DNA of 64,000 nucleotides, from the NCBI GenBank assembly GCA_963921795.1, contig OY997649.1:62812006-62876005 (forward strand), in the 5' to 3' direction. The position numbers were made by a program, and so were the translations under genes. Below are positions 20,723-31,500 of the stretch, one piece after another (the first letter of the stretch is position 1; every line of letters begins with the position of its first letter). Under the pieces are notes generated by a model. It was not told the DNA's origin, did not search any database, and was given only the letters and a program-made list of their open reading frames with translations. The stretch is from Nannobrachium achirus. Taxonomy: Eukaryota > Chordata > Actinopteri > Myctophiformes > Myctophidae.

Positions 20723-23700
20723 GTTTTTACACCCTGTGTACAATAGATTAGTGTTATGTTTTTGTTTGCTTTTATTATTTCTTGCTATGAGTCATTTTAA
20801 TATCAGTACATTGAATCTAAATGGGGCAAGAGATTTAGCAAAAAGGTCTCTCTTGTATGAATTAATGAAAATTAGGAAAACTGAGGTGATGTTTGTACAG
20901 GAGACCCACAGTGACTGCTTAAATGAGTGTGATTGGAAAAGAGAGTGGGAGGGGGAAGTGGTGCTCAGTCACAAGAGCACAACCAGTGGGGGGGTGGGCA
21001 TTCTTTTTTCGAAAAATTTCACTCCAATTTCTATTGAAATAGAACAGGTTGTGGAGGGTAGGCTGTTGGTGGTGAGAGCAGTTTTTGATTTTTTTAATCT
21101 GATGTTCATTAATGTGTACGCTCCTAATACGGGTCCTGAAAGAGTATTATTTTTGCAAACATTAAGCACTAGATTAAGTCAAGTTGATGTTGAGGATCTA
21201 TTATTTTTGGGTGGAGATTTTAACTCAACAGAAAATGATTGTTATGACAGGAATCATTTGGAACCCCATAGAGCATCACAAAGTGCACTGAAGAAATTGA
21301 TAGAAACATATGATCTAAATGATGTGTGGAGAAGTTTTAATGGTGACATAAGACAATACACTTGGGCTCATAGTAGGGATAATCTAATTTCTCTTGCTAG
21401 GTTGGACCGGTTTTATTGTTTTGATCATCATTTTAACACCTTTAAAAGGTGCAGAATATTTCCTGTTGGTTTTACTGATCACTGTATGGTTGAGTGTGTC
21501 GTTTTAATCAGTAACTTAAAACCAAGGAGTGCATATTGGCATTTTAACACCGCTTTACTAAATGATGAACATTTTAAAGATGTTTTTCGTTTCTTTTGGG
21601 GAATTTTCAAGGACAGAAAAGAAGACTATAATTCTCTGAGACAGTGGTGGGATTGTGGGAAAGTGGAGATAAGGCAGCTCTGTCAAGAGTACACTCTCAA
21701 TGTCACACGAGACATCACCAGATCTATAGAAGATCTAGGGATTGAAATAGTGGAACTGCAGTTTCTTGTAGATTCCACTGGAAATCGAGGTCATATTGAG
21801 GACCTCAAGGCTAAAAATTCTGCTCTTAGAGACCTACTAGGCACCAAAGCTCAGGGAGCACTGGTCAGATCACGGTTCCAAAGTGCAACGCTAATGGACG
21901 CACCATCACAATTCTTTTTTGGCCTTGAGAAGAAGAACGGGCAGAGCAGATTAATTCATGCTTTGCGGTCTGAAGAAGGAGAGGAGCTCAGAGACTCAAA
22001 AGACATTCGGAGAAGAGCAGTGGACTTTTACTCTGAGCTTTATTGCAGTGAATATGAGGACAATGATGAACTGTTTGATCAATTCTGTGACAATTTGCCT
22101 AAAGTTCCAGAAGATGTCAGCGATGAGCATGGAGTACCGCTGGGGTCAAAAGAACTTCTAACAGCCCTACAGAGCATGGAGGGGGGAAAGTCCCCTGGGA
22201 TCGACGGCCTCCCAGTGGAGTTCTACAAAGAATTCTGGAGCGAGCTGGGTGAGGAGCTTTTGAATGTTTTCAACGAAAGCTTTAAAGACATGTTGCTACC
22301 TTTAAGCTGCAGGAGAGCAGTAATAACTCTGTTGCCAAAGAAAGGAGATCTCCAAGAGATCAAAAATTGGCGGCCTGTATCGCTTCTCTGTACGGACTAC
22401 AAGATTTTGTCAAAAGCGTTGGCCAACAGACTGAGAGAAGTGATGGACCTTGTTATACATCAAGACCAGACTTATTGCGTGCCTGGTAGGTCCATCCTGG
22501 ACAATGTGTCCTTAATTCGAGATATTTTGGACATCTCTAGTTCATTGGGCATCAATATTGGTCTAATTTCGCTGGATCAAGAAAAGGCATTTGATAAGAT
22601 TGAGCTACCTTACCTCTGGAGGACTCTCCAGAGGTTTGGCCTCAGTCCAGGTCTAATAGCCATGATCAGGGTGTTGTATCAAGACATTGAGAGTGTACTC
22701 AAAATTAATGGAGGCCTAAGTGCCCCTTTCAAAGTGGGTAGAGGGGTACGTCAGGGCTGCAGTCTTAGTGGAATGCTGTACTCTTTTTCTATTGAACCAC
22801 TGTTATGCAAAATCAGGAGTAGCATTGAAGGTCTGATTTTAAAAGATTGTAAGAAAAAATATATTGTATCTGCATATGCAGATGATATAATCATTATGAT
22901 TAAAAGTAAAGAAGAGATAAAGAGACTAGATGAGATTGTAAAAGAGTTTGGATTATTATCATCTGCTAAAGTCAACTGGGAAAAAAGTGAAGCACTGGCA
23001 GTTGGGAGTTGGAAAGAAGGGCTGCCTAGTTTACCAGGGGGGTTGAGATGGAAAAAAGATGGATTAAAATATCTTGGAGTGTATGTTGGAAATGACACCA
23101 TCATTCAAAAGAACTGGGAAGGTGTTCTAGAGAAGGTAGAAGGAAGGCTTAATAAATGGAAATGGCTAAAACCACAAATGTCCTACAGAGGTAGAGTACT
23201 TATTATTAACAACTTAGTGGCTTCTGCTCTATGGCACAGGTTGGCCTGTATGGAGCCACCTAGAGGTTTGGTAAAAAAGGTGCAATCAATTTTAGTGGAT
23301 TTTTTCTGGGACAAATTACACTGGGTACCACAAAGTGTCTTGTTTCTACCAAAAGAGGAGGGAGGACAAGGTCTGATTCACATAGAGAGTAGAATAGCAG
23401 CCTTTAGAATACAGTTTGCACAGCGTTTTCTTACAGGCCCAACAGACGTTGTGTGGCGAGAAGCTGCTAATATCATTTTGCAAAGAACAGCTGGTCTAGG
23501 TTTAGACTCCTCTCTTTTTTTAACGGACTGTACTGGATTAAACATGTATGGGTTACCTCCTTTTTATCAAGCAGTTTTTAAATCATGGAACTGTTTTAAA
23601 TGGAGGTCCTTAGAACCCACGTGTTCCTTACACTGGTTACTTGAAGAGCCCCTCATTAATGGAGCCAAATTAGATATACAGGACAATTCTACACCAGGTT

Positions 23701-24683
23701 TAAACAAAATGCTTTGTACCTCTGGAGCTGTCAGATTGAGGAACATTGTAGAAATAGCTGGTCCTGATTTGAGCAACGCACAGGCTTTTGCCTCATTTCT
23801 GGGGTTGAGGTCTTTACGACAGTCTAAAAAAATGTTGAATTTATGGTTGAAAAGACTGACTAAGGAAGAGGTGGAAATGTTGCAAGAGTACAGTGTGGGG
23901 GTAGAGGCTCCTGACGAGGGTGATCCTTTTCCAGAACTGGGTTTTGAGCCAGATCTGGAGGGGGGTTCAGGGTCTCCTTTCAATCTTGAAGAATGTAAAG
24001 TGATAGACTTATTCACAGCTAAAGGAAAAATGTTGTACAAATGTTGTGTCAAAGCATTGAATAAAACCAAACTGATTGGAAGGGTTGATACTGTATGGAG
24101 ACAAAAGCTGGAAGTAGACAGTGAGGTGAAACCAGTTTGGAGGGTTTTATATAAACCACCTATCAGAAAAAGAACTGGGGATTTACAGTGGAGGATCCTA
24201 CACGGTGCCATTGCTGTGAATGAGTATATCGCTAAGATCAATACTACTGTTTCAAGTGAATGTCCCTTTTGCAAAGATAAAGAGACAGTTTTTCATTGTT
24301 TTTACGACTGTAAAAGACTTTGTGATCTTTTTATTATGCTGGAAAATGTGTTTATGTGGTTTGGTGAAAAGTGGTCTAAGACTGCTTTTATAATGGGGGC
24401 AGGCTACAGAAAAACTGACAGTGTAAAATGGCAACTACTGAATCTGGTTATAGGAGAAGCCAAAATGGCCATTTACAGTAGCAGGAAAAATAGAGTAGAG
24501 GATAAGGCAGGGCAAGATGCGCTGCCTATTCTTGTGTCTCTGGTGAAAGCCCGAATTCGCATTGATTTTCTCTTTTTTAAAGGAATGAACAACACTGATG
24601 AATTCATTGAAAAGTGGTGTTATAAGGATGCCTTATGTTCTGTGATAGAAGACAATTTAATATTTAACATATTTTTTAAGTAA
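20697..24683 (+). CDS. LINE ORF2: endonuclease and reverse transcriptase
   Basis: A 1328-residue frame overlapping the end of ORF1 by 26 nt. The conserved domain begins at an internal Met (20787, residue 31), MSHFNISTLNLNGARD, so that may be the real start. Endonuclease 31-275: VQETHSD about 66, GGDFNST about 178, TDHCMV about 261. Reverse transcriptase about 505-790: WRPVSLLCTDYKILSKAL, SLDQEKAFDKIE, GVRQGCSLSGMLYSFSIEPL and AYADDIIIM with YADD at 727-730. A C-x2-C...H...C cluster, CPFCKDKETVFHCFYDC, lies at 1189-1205. Length and order fit an L1/Tx1-superfamily ORF2. The protein nicks its target and copies its RNA there. No interruption seen. Confidence 0.9.
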   Translation: MMDVMMMNKFLHPVYNRLVLCFCLLLLFLAMSHFNISTLNLNGARDLAKRSLLYELMKIRKTEVMFVQETHSDCLNECDWKREWEGEVVLSHKSTTSGGVGILFSKNFTPISIEIEQVVEGRLLVVRAVFDFFNLMFINVYAPNTGPERVLFLQTLSTRLSQVDVEDLLFLGGDFNSTENDCYDRNHLEPHRASQSALKKLIETYDLNDVWRSFNGDIRQYTWAHSRDNLISLARLDRFYCFDHHFNTFKRCRIFPVGFTDHCMVECVVLISNLKPRSAYWHFNTALLNDEHFKDVFRFFWGIFKDRKEDYNSLRQWWDCGKVEIRQLCQEYTLNVTRDITRSIEDLGIEIVELQFLVDSTGNRGHIEDLKAKNSALRDLLGTKAQGALVRSRFQSATLMDAPSQFFFGLEKKNGQSRLIHALRSEEGEELRDSKDIRRRAVDFYSELYCSEYEDNDELFDQFCDNLPKVPEDVSDEHGVPLGSKELLTALQSMEGGKSPGIDGLPVEFYKEFWSELGEELLNVFNESFKDMLLPLSCRRAVITLLPKKGDLQEIKNWRPVSLLCTDYKILSKALANRLREVMDLVIHQDQTYCVPGRSILDNVSLIRDILDISSSLGINIGLISLDQEKAFDKIELPYLWRTLQRFGLSPGLIAMIRVLYQDIESVLKINGGLSAPFKVGRGVRQGCSLSGMLYSFSIEPLLCKIRSSIEGLILKDCKKKYIVSAYADDIIIMIKSKEEIKRLDEIVKEFGLLSSAKVNWEKSEALAVGSWKEGLPSLPGGLRWKKDGLKYLGVYVGNDTIIQKNWEGVLEKVEGRLNKWKWLKPQMSYRGRVLIINNLVASALWHRLACMEPPRGLVKKVQSILVDFFWDKLHWVPQSVLFLPKEEGGQGLIHIESRIAAFRIQFAQRFLTGPTDVVWREAANIILQRTAGLGLDSSLFLTDCTGLNMYGLPPFYQAVFKSWNCFKWRSLEPTCSLHWLLEEPLINGAKLDIQDNSTPGLNKMLCTSGAVRLRNIVEIAGPDLSNAQAFASFLGLRSLRQSKKMLNLWLKRLTKEEVEMLQEYSVGVEAPDEGDPFPELGFEPDLEGGSGSPFNLEECKVIDLFTAKGKMLYKCCVKALNKTKLIGRVDTVWRQKLEVDSEVKPVWRVLYKPPIRKRTGDLQWRILHGAIAVNEYIAKINTTVSSECPFCKDKETVFHCFYDCKRLCDLFIMLENVFMWFGEKWSKTAFIMGAGYRKTDSVKWQLLNLVIGEAKMAIYSSRKNRVEDKAGQDALPILVSLVKARIRIDFLFFKGMNNTDEFIEKWCYKDALCSVIEDNLIFNIFFK

Positions 24684-24764
24684 GTGAATGGACATGTATC
24701 TGTGAAAAAAAAGACTGGATTGTAAAATGTTTTTTGTAATAAAAGTTTTGTTAAAAGTCAAAAA

Positions 24765-24767
<3 letters not shown>

Positions 24768-24824
<57 letters not shown>
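24768..24824. repeat. (TC)n, right side of LINE target
   Basis: About 28 TC units beginning at the LINE 3' end. Confidence 0.95.
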
Positions 24825-24829
<5 letters not shown>

Positions 24830-24939
24830 CAGTTCTTTTCATCCCCCACCACCATAACCAGGGACGTGCTGGCCATTGGGAAAAGTGGGACAACTCCCGA
24901 ACGGCCGGCCGGAAAAAATTAAAATGTCGGCCTTCGTTC

Positions 24940-25139
24940 CATTTTGGGCAGAAACCTCGTATCTCCAAGTTTCAAAAGTATACATTTTTTCGCAAAGCAA
25001 AGCCCTGCTTCATCACACAAGGCCCAAAAGTAGTGAAAACAGCAGATCGGCTGTTTTCACTAGTTTAAATCATTTTTAAAATGATAAACACAAAACAAAC
25101 GGTTTTGGACATACAAGGTTTCCACCCGACAACGACGAA
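24940..25139. mobile_element. Family B MITE with collapsed hairpin
   Basis: Left GGGCAGAAACCTCGTATCTCC-type end and right end CCACCCGACAACGACG. Closely matches 62926-63185, except that the hairpin is reduced to 32 bp. Confidence 0.7.
25031..25062. repeat. Hairpin, copy 9 (loop lost, family B)
   Basis: TAGTGAAAACAGCAGATCGG followed by CTGTTTTCACTA: the outer arms are kept and almost all of the inner arms and loop are gone. Confidence 0.8.
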
Positions 25140-25231
25140 ATATAAATCGTGTACAGTAATTGGCCCGCACTGGCTTGTCACTTGTCATGATCTGAAATGG
25201 CAAATCTTTGAGTAGCAGCAGCAGCGCTATA

Positions 25232-25259
25232 GAGAGAGAGAGATCTCTCTCTATAGCGC
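25232..25259. repeat. Perfect GCGCTATAGAGAGA palindrome
   Basis: GCGCTATAGAGAGA and near-exact inverted partner meet in AGATCT. Unrelated in sequence to the other hairpins. Confidence 0.75.
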
Positions 25260-25616
25260 GCAATGAGGGCCTCTCCAACTCTTTTTCCCGGGCTGAATCA
25301 GGGGCCCAGCACGCCCCTGCCCAAAACACACCTCCGCTCCGCTGGAGTACATGTACTTAGTTACTTTTTCTTTTCTTTTTTTTCTCTTTCCAGCGGCCTC
25401 TCTTTGAGAACATCTGGGACGCGGTGCCTCAGGGTCTCTGGGGGATCCAGCTGTCTGCAGTCTGCACTGGTCCGGGACGGAGTCTGGGAAACAGGCAGGC
25501 AGGCAGGCAGGACAGGGCCCCCCCGAAAAAACGTCCCGTACTTTCATGCCCTTAAACCGTTTAGACCGCCAACGCCATCTGTGTCACGTAACCACTTTGA
25601 CCATTACTTTGGGCTA

Positions 25617-25695
25617 TTCAAAAATAGTAGATCTACCAGCTCATAGCGCGGCACCGAGTGCCGCGCTATGAGCTGGTAGATCTGCTATTTTTGAA
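25617..25695. repeat. Hairpin, copy 10 (family A), near-perfect
   Basis: A 79-bp hairpin with one mismatch and a 3-nt loop between GCGGCAC and GTGCCGC. Carries two paired arm changes: ACCAG/CTGGT and CATAG/CTATG against consensus ACAAG/CTTGT and CACAG/CTGTG. Confidence 0.95.
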
Positions 25696-25740
25696 AAGAA
25701 AAGAGTGAAAATGTGAGCAGATCTTTGAATGTGTATCCTT

Positions 25741-25987
25741 TTAAAGGAGTAGTTCACCCCCAAAATGTTTTTTTTTTCTTCTAATGATTACTCACGCCAT
25801 GGAGACTTGAGTTTGGGGACCCAAACGCATTCGGGTCCCCATCCGGAATCAATGGAGGTAAATTTACTTACTCACATTTTTGTCGTAGGAATGCGACATA
25901 TACAAACAAATATTATTGAACTCAAGTCTCCATGGCATGAGTAATCAATAGAACAAAAGTTATTTTGGGGGTGAACTACTCCTTTAA
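25741..25987. mobile_element. TTAA foldback MITE, second family
   Basis: TTAA on both sides. Inverted ends AGGAGTAGTTCACCCCCAAA and ATTTTGGGGGTGAACTACTC, with further inverted similarity inside. Same family as 37351-37637. Confidence 0.85.
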
Positions 25988-26339
25988 AGCGAAAAACTCA
26001 AATGCCTGGAACAAAATATTTTGAGATGAGGGGGTCCGCGGTCAAATACATTATAATCTTAGGGGTCCTTGACATTAAAAACCTTGAGCACCGCAGATAA
26101 AGAAAAGTACGTTTTTCAGAAAACAATTAGGATTTTGAAGATTTTTTTTATGGATTTGTCTGGTCTTGATGGGTTAAACCAACTGACCCCCCCTCTCTCT
26201 ATCTTTCTCTCTCTCTCTCTCTCTCTCTCTCGTCCCAGCTGCCTGCCGTTTGCCCCCCCCCCCCCCTTTTTTTCTTCTCCTGCTTCCTTAGGTCACAGGG
26301 GTTAGACAGACCTGCTGTGTGCAGGTGTATATATATATA

Positions 26340-26500
<161 letters not shown>

Positions 26501-26606
26501 GTGTATGTATAGTCCAGCCAGTGACATGTGGTGTGTGTTGGTGGGCCTCAAGAGTTGTCAGGACTGTCAGTCAGGCATGGCTTCTCTTCTCCTCTCTGTC
26601 TGGCTC

Positions 26607-26783
26607 CAGGGGCGTCACAATGGGGGGGGGGGGGGGACCAAATGCACAAATGTAGTACGTTTTCAAAAATAGCAGATCTACAAGCTCGCAGCGCGGCACT
26701 CGGTGCCGCGCTGCGAGCTTGTAGATCTGCTATTCTTCAATAGTTAAAGCTCCCAGGGCCCAGAATTTGGTGTGACACCCCTG
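26607..26783. mobile_element. hAT-like family A element, complete short copy
   Basis: Ends CAGGGGCGTCAC and TGTGACACCCCTG. Flanks TCTGGCTC (26599-26606) and TCTGGGTC (26784-26791) match 7 of 8. Almost the whole element is the hairpin. Confidence 0.8.
26661..26740. repeat. Hairpin, copy 11 (family A), near-perfect
   Basis: Inner arms carry the paired variant TCGCAG/CTGCGA. The loop is 3 nt between GCGGCAC and GTGCCGC. Confidence 0.95.
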
Positions 26784-26799
26784 TCTGGGTCTGTCTCTC

Positions 26800-27344
26800 T
26801 CTCTCTTCTCTTCCCAGGGCTGTCGGCTCAGGGCTGCTTTGTTTTCCGGTCCAGACAGACCAGGGACCCCCAGACTCTCCCCAACGTCGACCCCTCGGTT
26901 TGTGATTCTTCCCTTCGGTAAAATATTCATTCCACAGACATCTGTGTGTATGGATGGACACGTGACTACTTGGCTGACCATGAATGAAGTGCTCACGCAG
27001 AACATGAATGTTATGCGGCGATAAAGCGGTATAATCTTTACCGGAACGCGGGTGATTTTTCGTAGCTTGCGGCACAGCAAATATAGGCACTCGCCTCTAT
27101 GAATGAGGTAAGTAAAATGCTCATATATGGAGATCCCTAATGTCATCAATATTAAGCCCATATCTAACAGGACTTCATATGGGAATGCCCATATATGGAG
27201 GAAGACAGCCCATATCTGGTTCTACAGATATATGGGCATAAAAGGGATTGTATGTATGATGTCAGATATCAGAGACGTCATAGGACTTTCGCATAACGAA
27301 TAACTGTGTAAGCATGTTTGGGCTCTCACAGCATATCTCCATAT
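26800..27344. other. Non-coding stretch with ATATATGG repeats
   Basis: Holds diverged copies of the CCCATATATGGAG motif (27123-27235) also seen at 3.6-4.3 kb. The LTR element is inserted at ATAT at its end. Confidence 0.5.
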
Positions 27345-28470
27345 TGTGGTGGTTCGTTCGGACACCGCCCGCCAGGTAGGCCCTGCATGTCAAAGAAGCG
27401 CACCCTGGATGGGAGAGCGAGCCCTAGCAGACCAACACACTGTGTGGGCCAAGTGATTGACGGGCGTTACCTGCCGGCCCACACGCTTCATCAGGCACAA
27501 GCGTATGCACCTGTGGGCCCCACCCAACACAGGGGTGCATAAGTACTGAGCTCGCTCTCCCCTTCAGTCTGTGCTGGGAGTCTCTGACAAGCTGATCATG
27601 GGCAGACAGGCGGTAAGAGCCACCATATTTCCCTCTCCACCGCATGTTACTGTGTAAAGTGCATTATAGTAATGTTCCTTCTACTCATTACTTCTAGGCA
27701 TGGACTGGGAGCGGACTGACACTGAGGAGTGTGTACCTGGATCAATGAGGAGCGCAAACCTGACTCACTGTGGAGTGTGTACCTATCACTGGAGAGTGTG
27801 TACTCGGCGAGCTGAGGAGAAGGACCTGGAAAAGGAGACCACAGCCTTACCTTCCGGACCCCCAGCGAGCCACCCCTATTCCTATTTTGTTGAGTATATC
27901 TCACTTCCCTTAAAACCTTACTAGTATCCGGAAATTCTCTGGCCCCAGGCCCATTATACCCCGTGTTCATTTTATTTAGAAGATAGAGAATTAGACGGAT
28001 TTGTGTAAGAGCGGGCACCTACTCACCTATTACCTGTCACCTGTGGAAAAGAACTATACTCACCTATTACCTGTCACCTGTGGAAAAGAACTATACTCAC
28101 CTATTACCTATGGGAAAGAAATACTTTACCTGTCACCTGTAGAGAGGAACTATACTCACCTAGCGCCGGTGGGGAAGAGAGACTATACAATGGAATTATA
28201 CTCGCCTGTTTCCTGTGGAGGGAAACCCCTTTAAAGTAACTTTTACCTACCCCCCTGGCCGCCCCACGAAGAGGAGAAACGATAGGCCCCGCCCCGGGAA
28301 AACCTTGTGTTGATTTATTAAAAGACAATTTCAGTTATTCACATTTATGTTGTTCATTCATGCTACGTTGCATTACAATGCTGTTGTAAAATAAGAACTG
28401 TTCAATAAATGCCCGAGTTGGCAACACGGTCTTTGCTCTCTTGTGCCTTGGTTTGGGTTCAGTCTCCACA
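27345..28470 (+). repeat. 5' LTR
   Basis: Starts TGTGGTGGTTCGTTCGG and ends TCTCCACA. Contains internal ~37-bp repeats of CACCTATTACCTGTCACCTG (28017-28215) and an AATAAA (28404). A tRNA-primer-site-like TGGTGTGCAGAAT follows. Confidence 0.9.
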
Positions 28471-28514
28471 CATGGTGTGCAGAATACGGGTACTGAACCT
28501 CACCTAGACGCAAT

Positions 28515-31500
28515 ATGACAACCACACAGGCCCTAGACGCTCTGTTACAGAGCCAGGCCGAATTACAGCAAGCGGTGACTAAATTAATAGAGAAAATCCA
28601 AATTGACCAAAACGTTAATCCCACACGTTCGCCTGGAGAAGTGTTAACGAAACTGTCCCCCGATGATGATATTGAAGCCTTCCTGGAGGTGTTCGAGCGC
28701 ACCGCTGCCCGGGAACGATGGCCCGTCCCCGACTGGGGCAGCATCATCGCTCCTTTCCTCTCAGGAGAAGCCCAACGTGTGTGCCGTGACCTACCCCTGG
28801 CAGAGGCCCGTGAATATAGGCGCCTGAAAGCAGCTATCTTGGCTAGTCAAGGTTATAGTATGCCGGCCCGAGCCCAGCGCTTCCATGGGTGGAACATGCA
28901 AGCGGCGCTGCCGCCTCGGCCCCAAATAGCCGCTCTCCTCCGCCTAACTCATGGGTGGCTGACTACGGCCGGTGACCCGCCACTGATTGAGAGAATTGTC
29001 ATAGACAAATGTATACGTTCCCTGCCGCCTGATGCCCGCCGCTATGCCTCACAGGTGAGCCCAAATTCCGTGGAGGCCCTGGTTGCGCTCCTGGAAAATC
29101 ACCAAGTGAGTACAGAGATGATGAGAAGCACAAAGTCAGAGATTCCCAGAGGGACGGGGGAGGCACGTTACAACCGGGACCGCTCGCGGCCTCCGGCTAC
29201 TCCCCTGTCGCCTACTACTACGAGACGAGCCGCCACAGAGCGGACTGCCCGAAGCCAACCGCAGACATCACGCCGGTGCTACGTCTGCGGGAAAGCGGAT
29301 CATATCGCATGGTCCTGCCCGGACCGAGACCGGGACGTATCCATGCCATCCGCCACCGCCGCCTCCGACGGCCGACGCCCCTGCCTTCACTCCGGGAGCC
29401 AGCGGCGGCGCCACTCCAACCTGCCGGTGAGAATTGACGGAGTGGACACCCAGGCTCTTCTCGACTCGGGGAGCGTCGTCACGCTGGTACACGCTGAGCA
29501 TGCCGGGCGTCCCACCTCCAGCCGTATGCCGGTCAGCTGTGTGCATGGGGATGTGCGCTCCTACCCAACGACGCTGATACGCGTCCAATCCACCAAAGGA
29601 GATGTCGAAGTGGAAGCTGGAATTGTACCTAACCTACCGGTCCCACTGCTCATCGGCACGGACTGTGTGCTGTTTGAGAGACATTGGAACCCGGGGGGCA
29701 GAGGACCGCCGCGGCCGCGGCGAAGAAGAAAGATCCGGCCGGGCCCCCGTTGGAGGAACCCATTGCCCGCGTGCCCGGTCTTCCGCGCCGACTCAGAGGG
29801 ACCAGAGAGCGAACCCTCTCCAGACGAGGAGCTGCAGGGAGATGCACCCGAGGCGGAGGAAGCGCCGCGGGGCACCTCGTCAGAAGAGCCAGAGCCGGTG
29901 GCGTGGCCTGACTTCCCCGAAGAGGAGGATGAGAGCTCTCCGCTCAGAGGGGACTTCGCCACACAACAGTGGAACGATCCGAACCTGGAAAATGCTCGGA
30001 GGAACGTCAGCGCGATTGATGGGAAACTATGTGAAGGGGTGAGTGAATTAATTTCCCCCTATTTCTTTGTGCGGAGGGATTTACTGTATAGAGGGTGGCG
30101 GAACAACACTGGGGACGTGATAGAACAGCTGCTCGTGCCAAAAGAATATGTCACCAGAGTATTGTATTTGGCCCACACGCACCAGCTGGGGGCGCACCTG
30201 GGCGTGAAGAAAACCACCGATCGCATCAATGCACGGTTTTATTGGCCAGGCATAAAACGAGCAGTAGAGGACTTCTGCAAAGGCTGCGGTGTATGCCAGC
30301 TCACCGCACCCCGTCCTTTCCAACGTAACCCTCTCATACCTATGCCTATCATTTCCACCCCATTCAGCCGCATTGGTATGGATATAGTCGGCCCCCTCCC
30401 CAAATCGGCTCGGGGACACAAATATATATTGGTAATACTAGACTATGCAACTCGGTACCCCGAGGCAATACCCCTGAGAGCCGCTACAGCCAGAGCAGTG
30501 GCGCACAAGCTCTTCATGCTATTCAGCCGGGTCGGAATAGCCGATGCCATTTTATCGGATCAAGGCACATGTTTCATGTCTCGCGTCATCACCGAACTCT
30601 ATAAATGGCTTAAAATAGATAAAATAAAGACCTCTATCTTTCACCCGCAATCGGACGGATTAGTGGAACGCTTTAATAAAAGTTTAAAGCAGATGTTAAA
30701 AAAGTTGATAGATATAGATGGCAAAGATTGGGATCGCTTGATTCCGCTGGTGTTGTTCGCCATACGGGAGGTGCCTCAAGCGTCTACGGGGTACTCCCCG
30801 TTTGAATTGCTATATGGACGGCAGCCACGGGGGCTGTTGGATATAGCAAAGGAAACATGGGAAAGCCAACCTTCCCCACATCGTTCTGTCATTGACCATG
30901 TTGAACAATTACAGGAGAGAGCCAAGAAGATCTGGCCGCTCGTTCGTGAACACATGGAACAAGCGCAGCGCGCCCAGTGCAGGGTGTACAACCGAGGCGC
31001 CACGCTGCGGAGCTTTGAGGTGGGCGAAAAAGTGCTGGTGCTCATTCCCACGAGCGAATGTAAATTTCTCGCAAAATGGCAAGGGCCATACGAAATTATG
31101 GAGAAACTGGGCCCGGTCAACTACCGCGTGCGCCAAATAGGGCGGCGGAAAACTATGCAAATTTACCATATTAATCTGCTGAAAAAGTGGCACGTTGTGC
31201 CTCCTGTCGCTCTCCCGGCCCTACTAACCACTCTCTCCTCTCAGAACCCGCCTCCAGTCCCTATTGGAGAGGAACTGTCCCCAGCTCAGGTGCAAGATAT
31301 ACGTGAGCTTCTGAGCAGGAATGCGGACCGGTTCTCAGAACTGCCGGGCCGTACCCACGCTATTGCGCACGACATCCAAACAACCCCGGGGAAAATAGTG
31401 AGACAACGTCCGTACCGTATCCCAGAGGCCCGGCGAGGAGCTGTAAAAGAGGAGGTAACAAATATGCTACAACTGGGAATTATAGAGGAGTCACACAGTG

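Larger units (their letters stand above)
19075..24767 (+). mobile_element. Complete Tx1-clade LINE inserted in (TC)n
   Basis: A 5.69-kb two-ORF non-LTR element: 5' UTR 19075-19318, ORF1, overlapping ORF2, 84-nt 3' UTR with AATAAA at 24738. It is bounded on both sides by (CT)n. Tx1-clade LINEs are known for target-specific insertion, and the Kibi lineage, as I recall, uses (TC)n. No internal stops in either ORF, so it looks potentially complete. It lies antisense to kiaa0825 in its largest intron seen. Confidence 0.85.
25510..26090. mobile_element. hAT-like family A copy with nested MITE
   Basis: Holds hairpin copy 10, then the TTAA MITE at 25741-25987, then AACAAAATATTTTGAGATGA shared with other family A copies. 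The ends are poorly defined. Confidence 0.6.

Noticed and set aside
25617-25695. Hairpins as microRNA genes
   Set aside because: Size and pairing would fit a precursor, but high copy number, variable loops and location inside many transposons favour a repeat. Small RNAs could still arise; small-RNA reads would be needed.
29268-29962. Minus-strand frames inside the LTR element
   Set aside because: Composition-driven shadows of the polyprotein.
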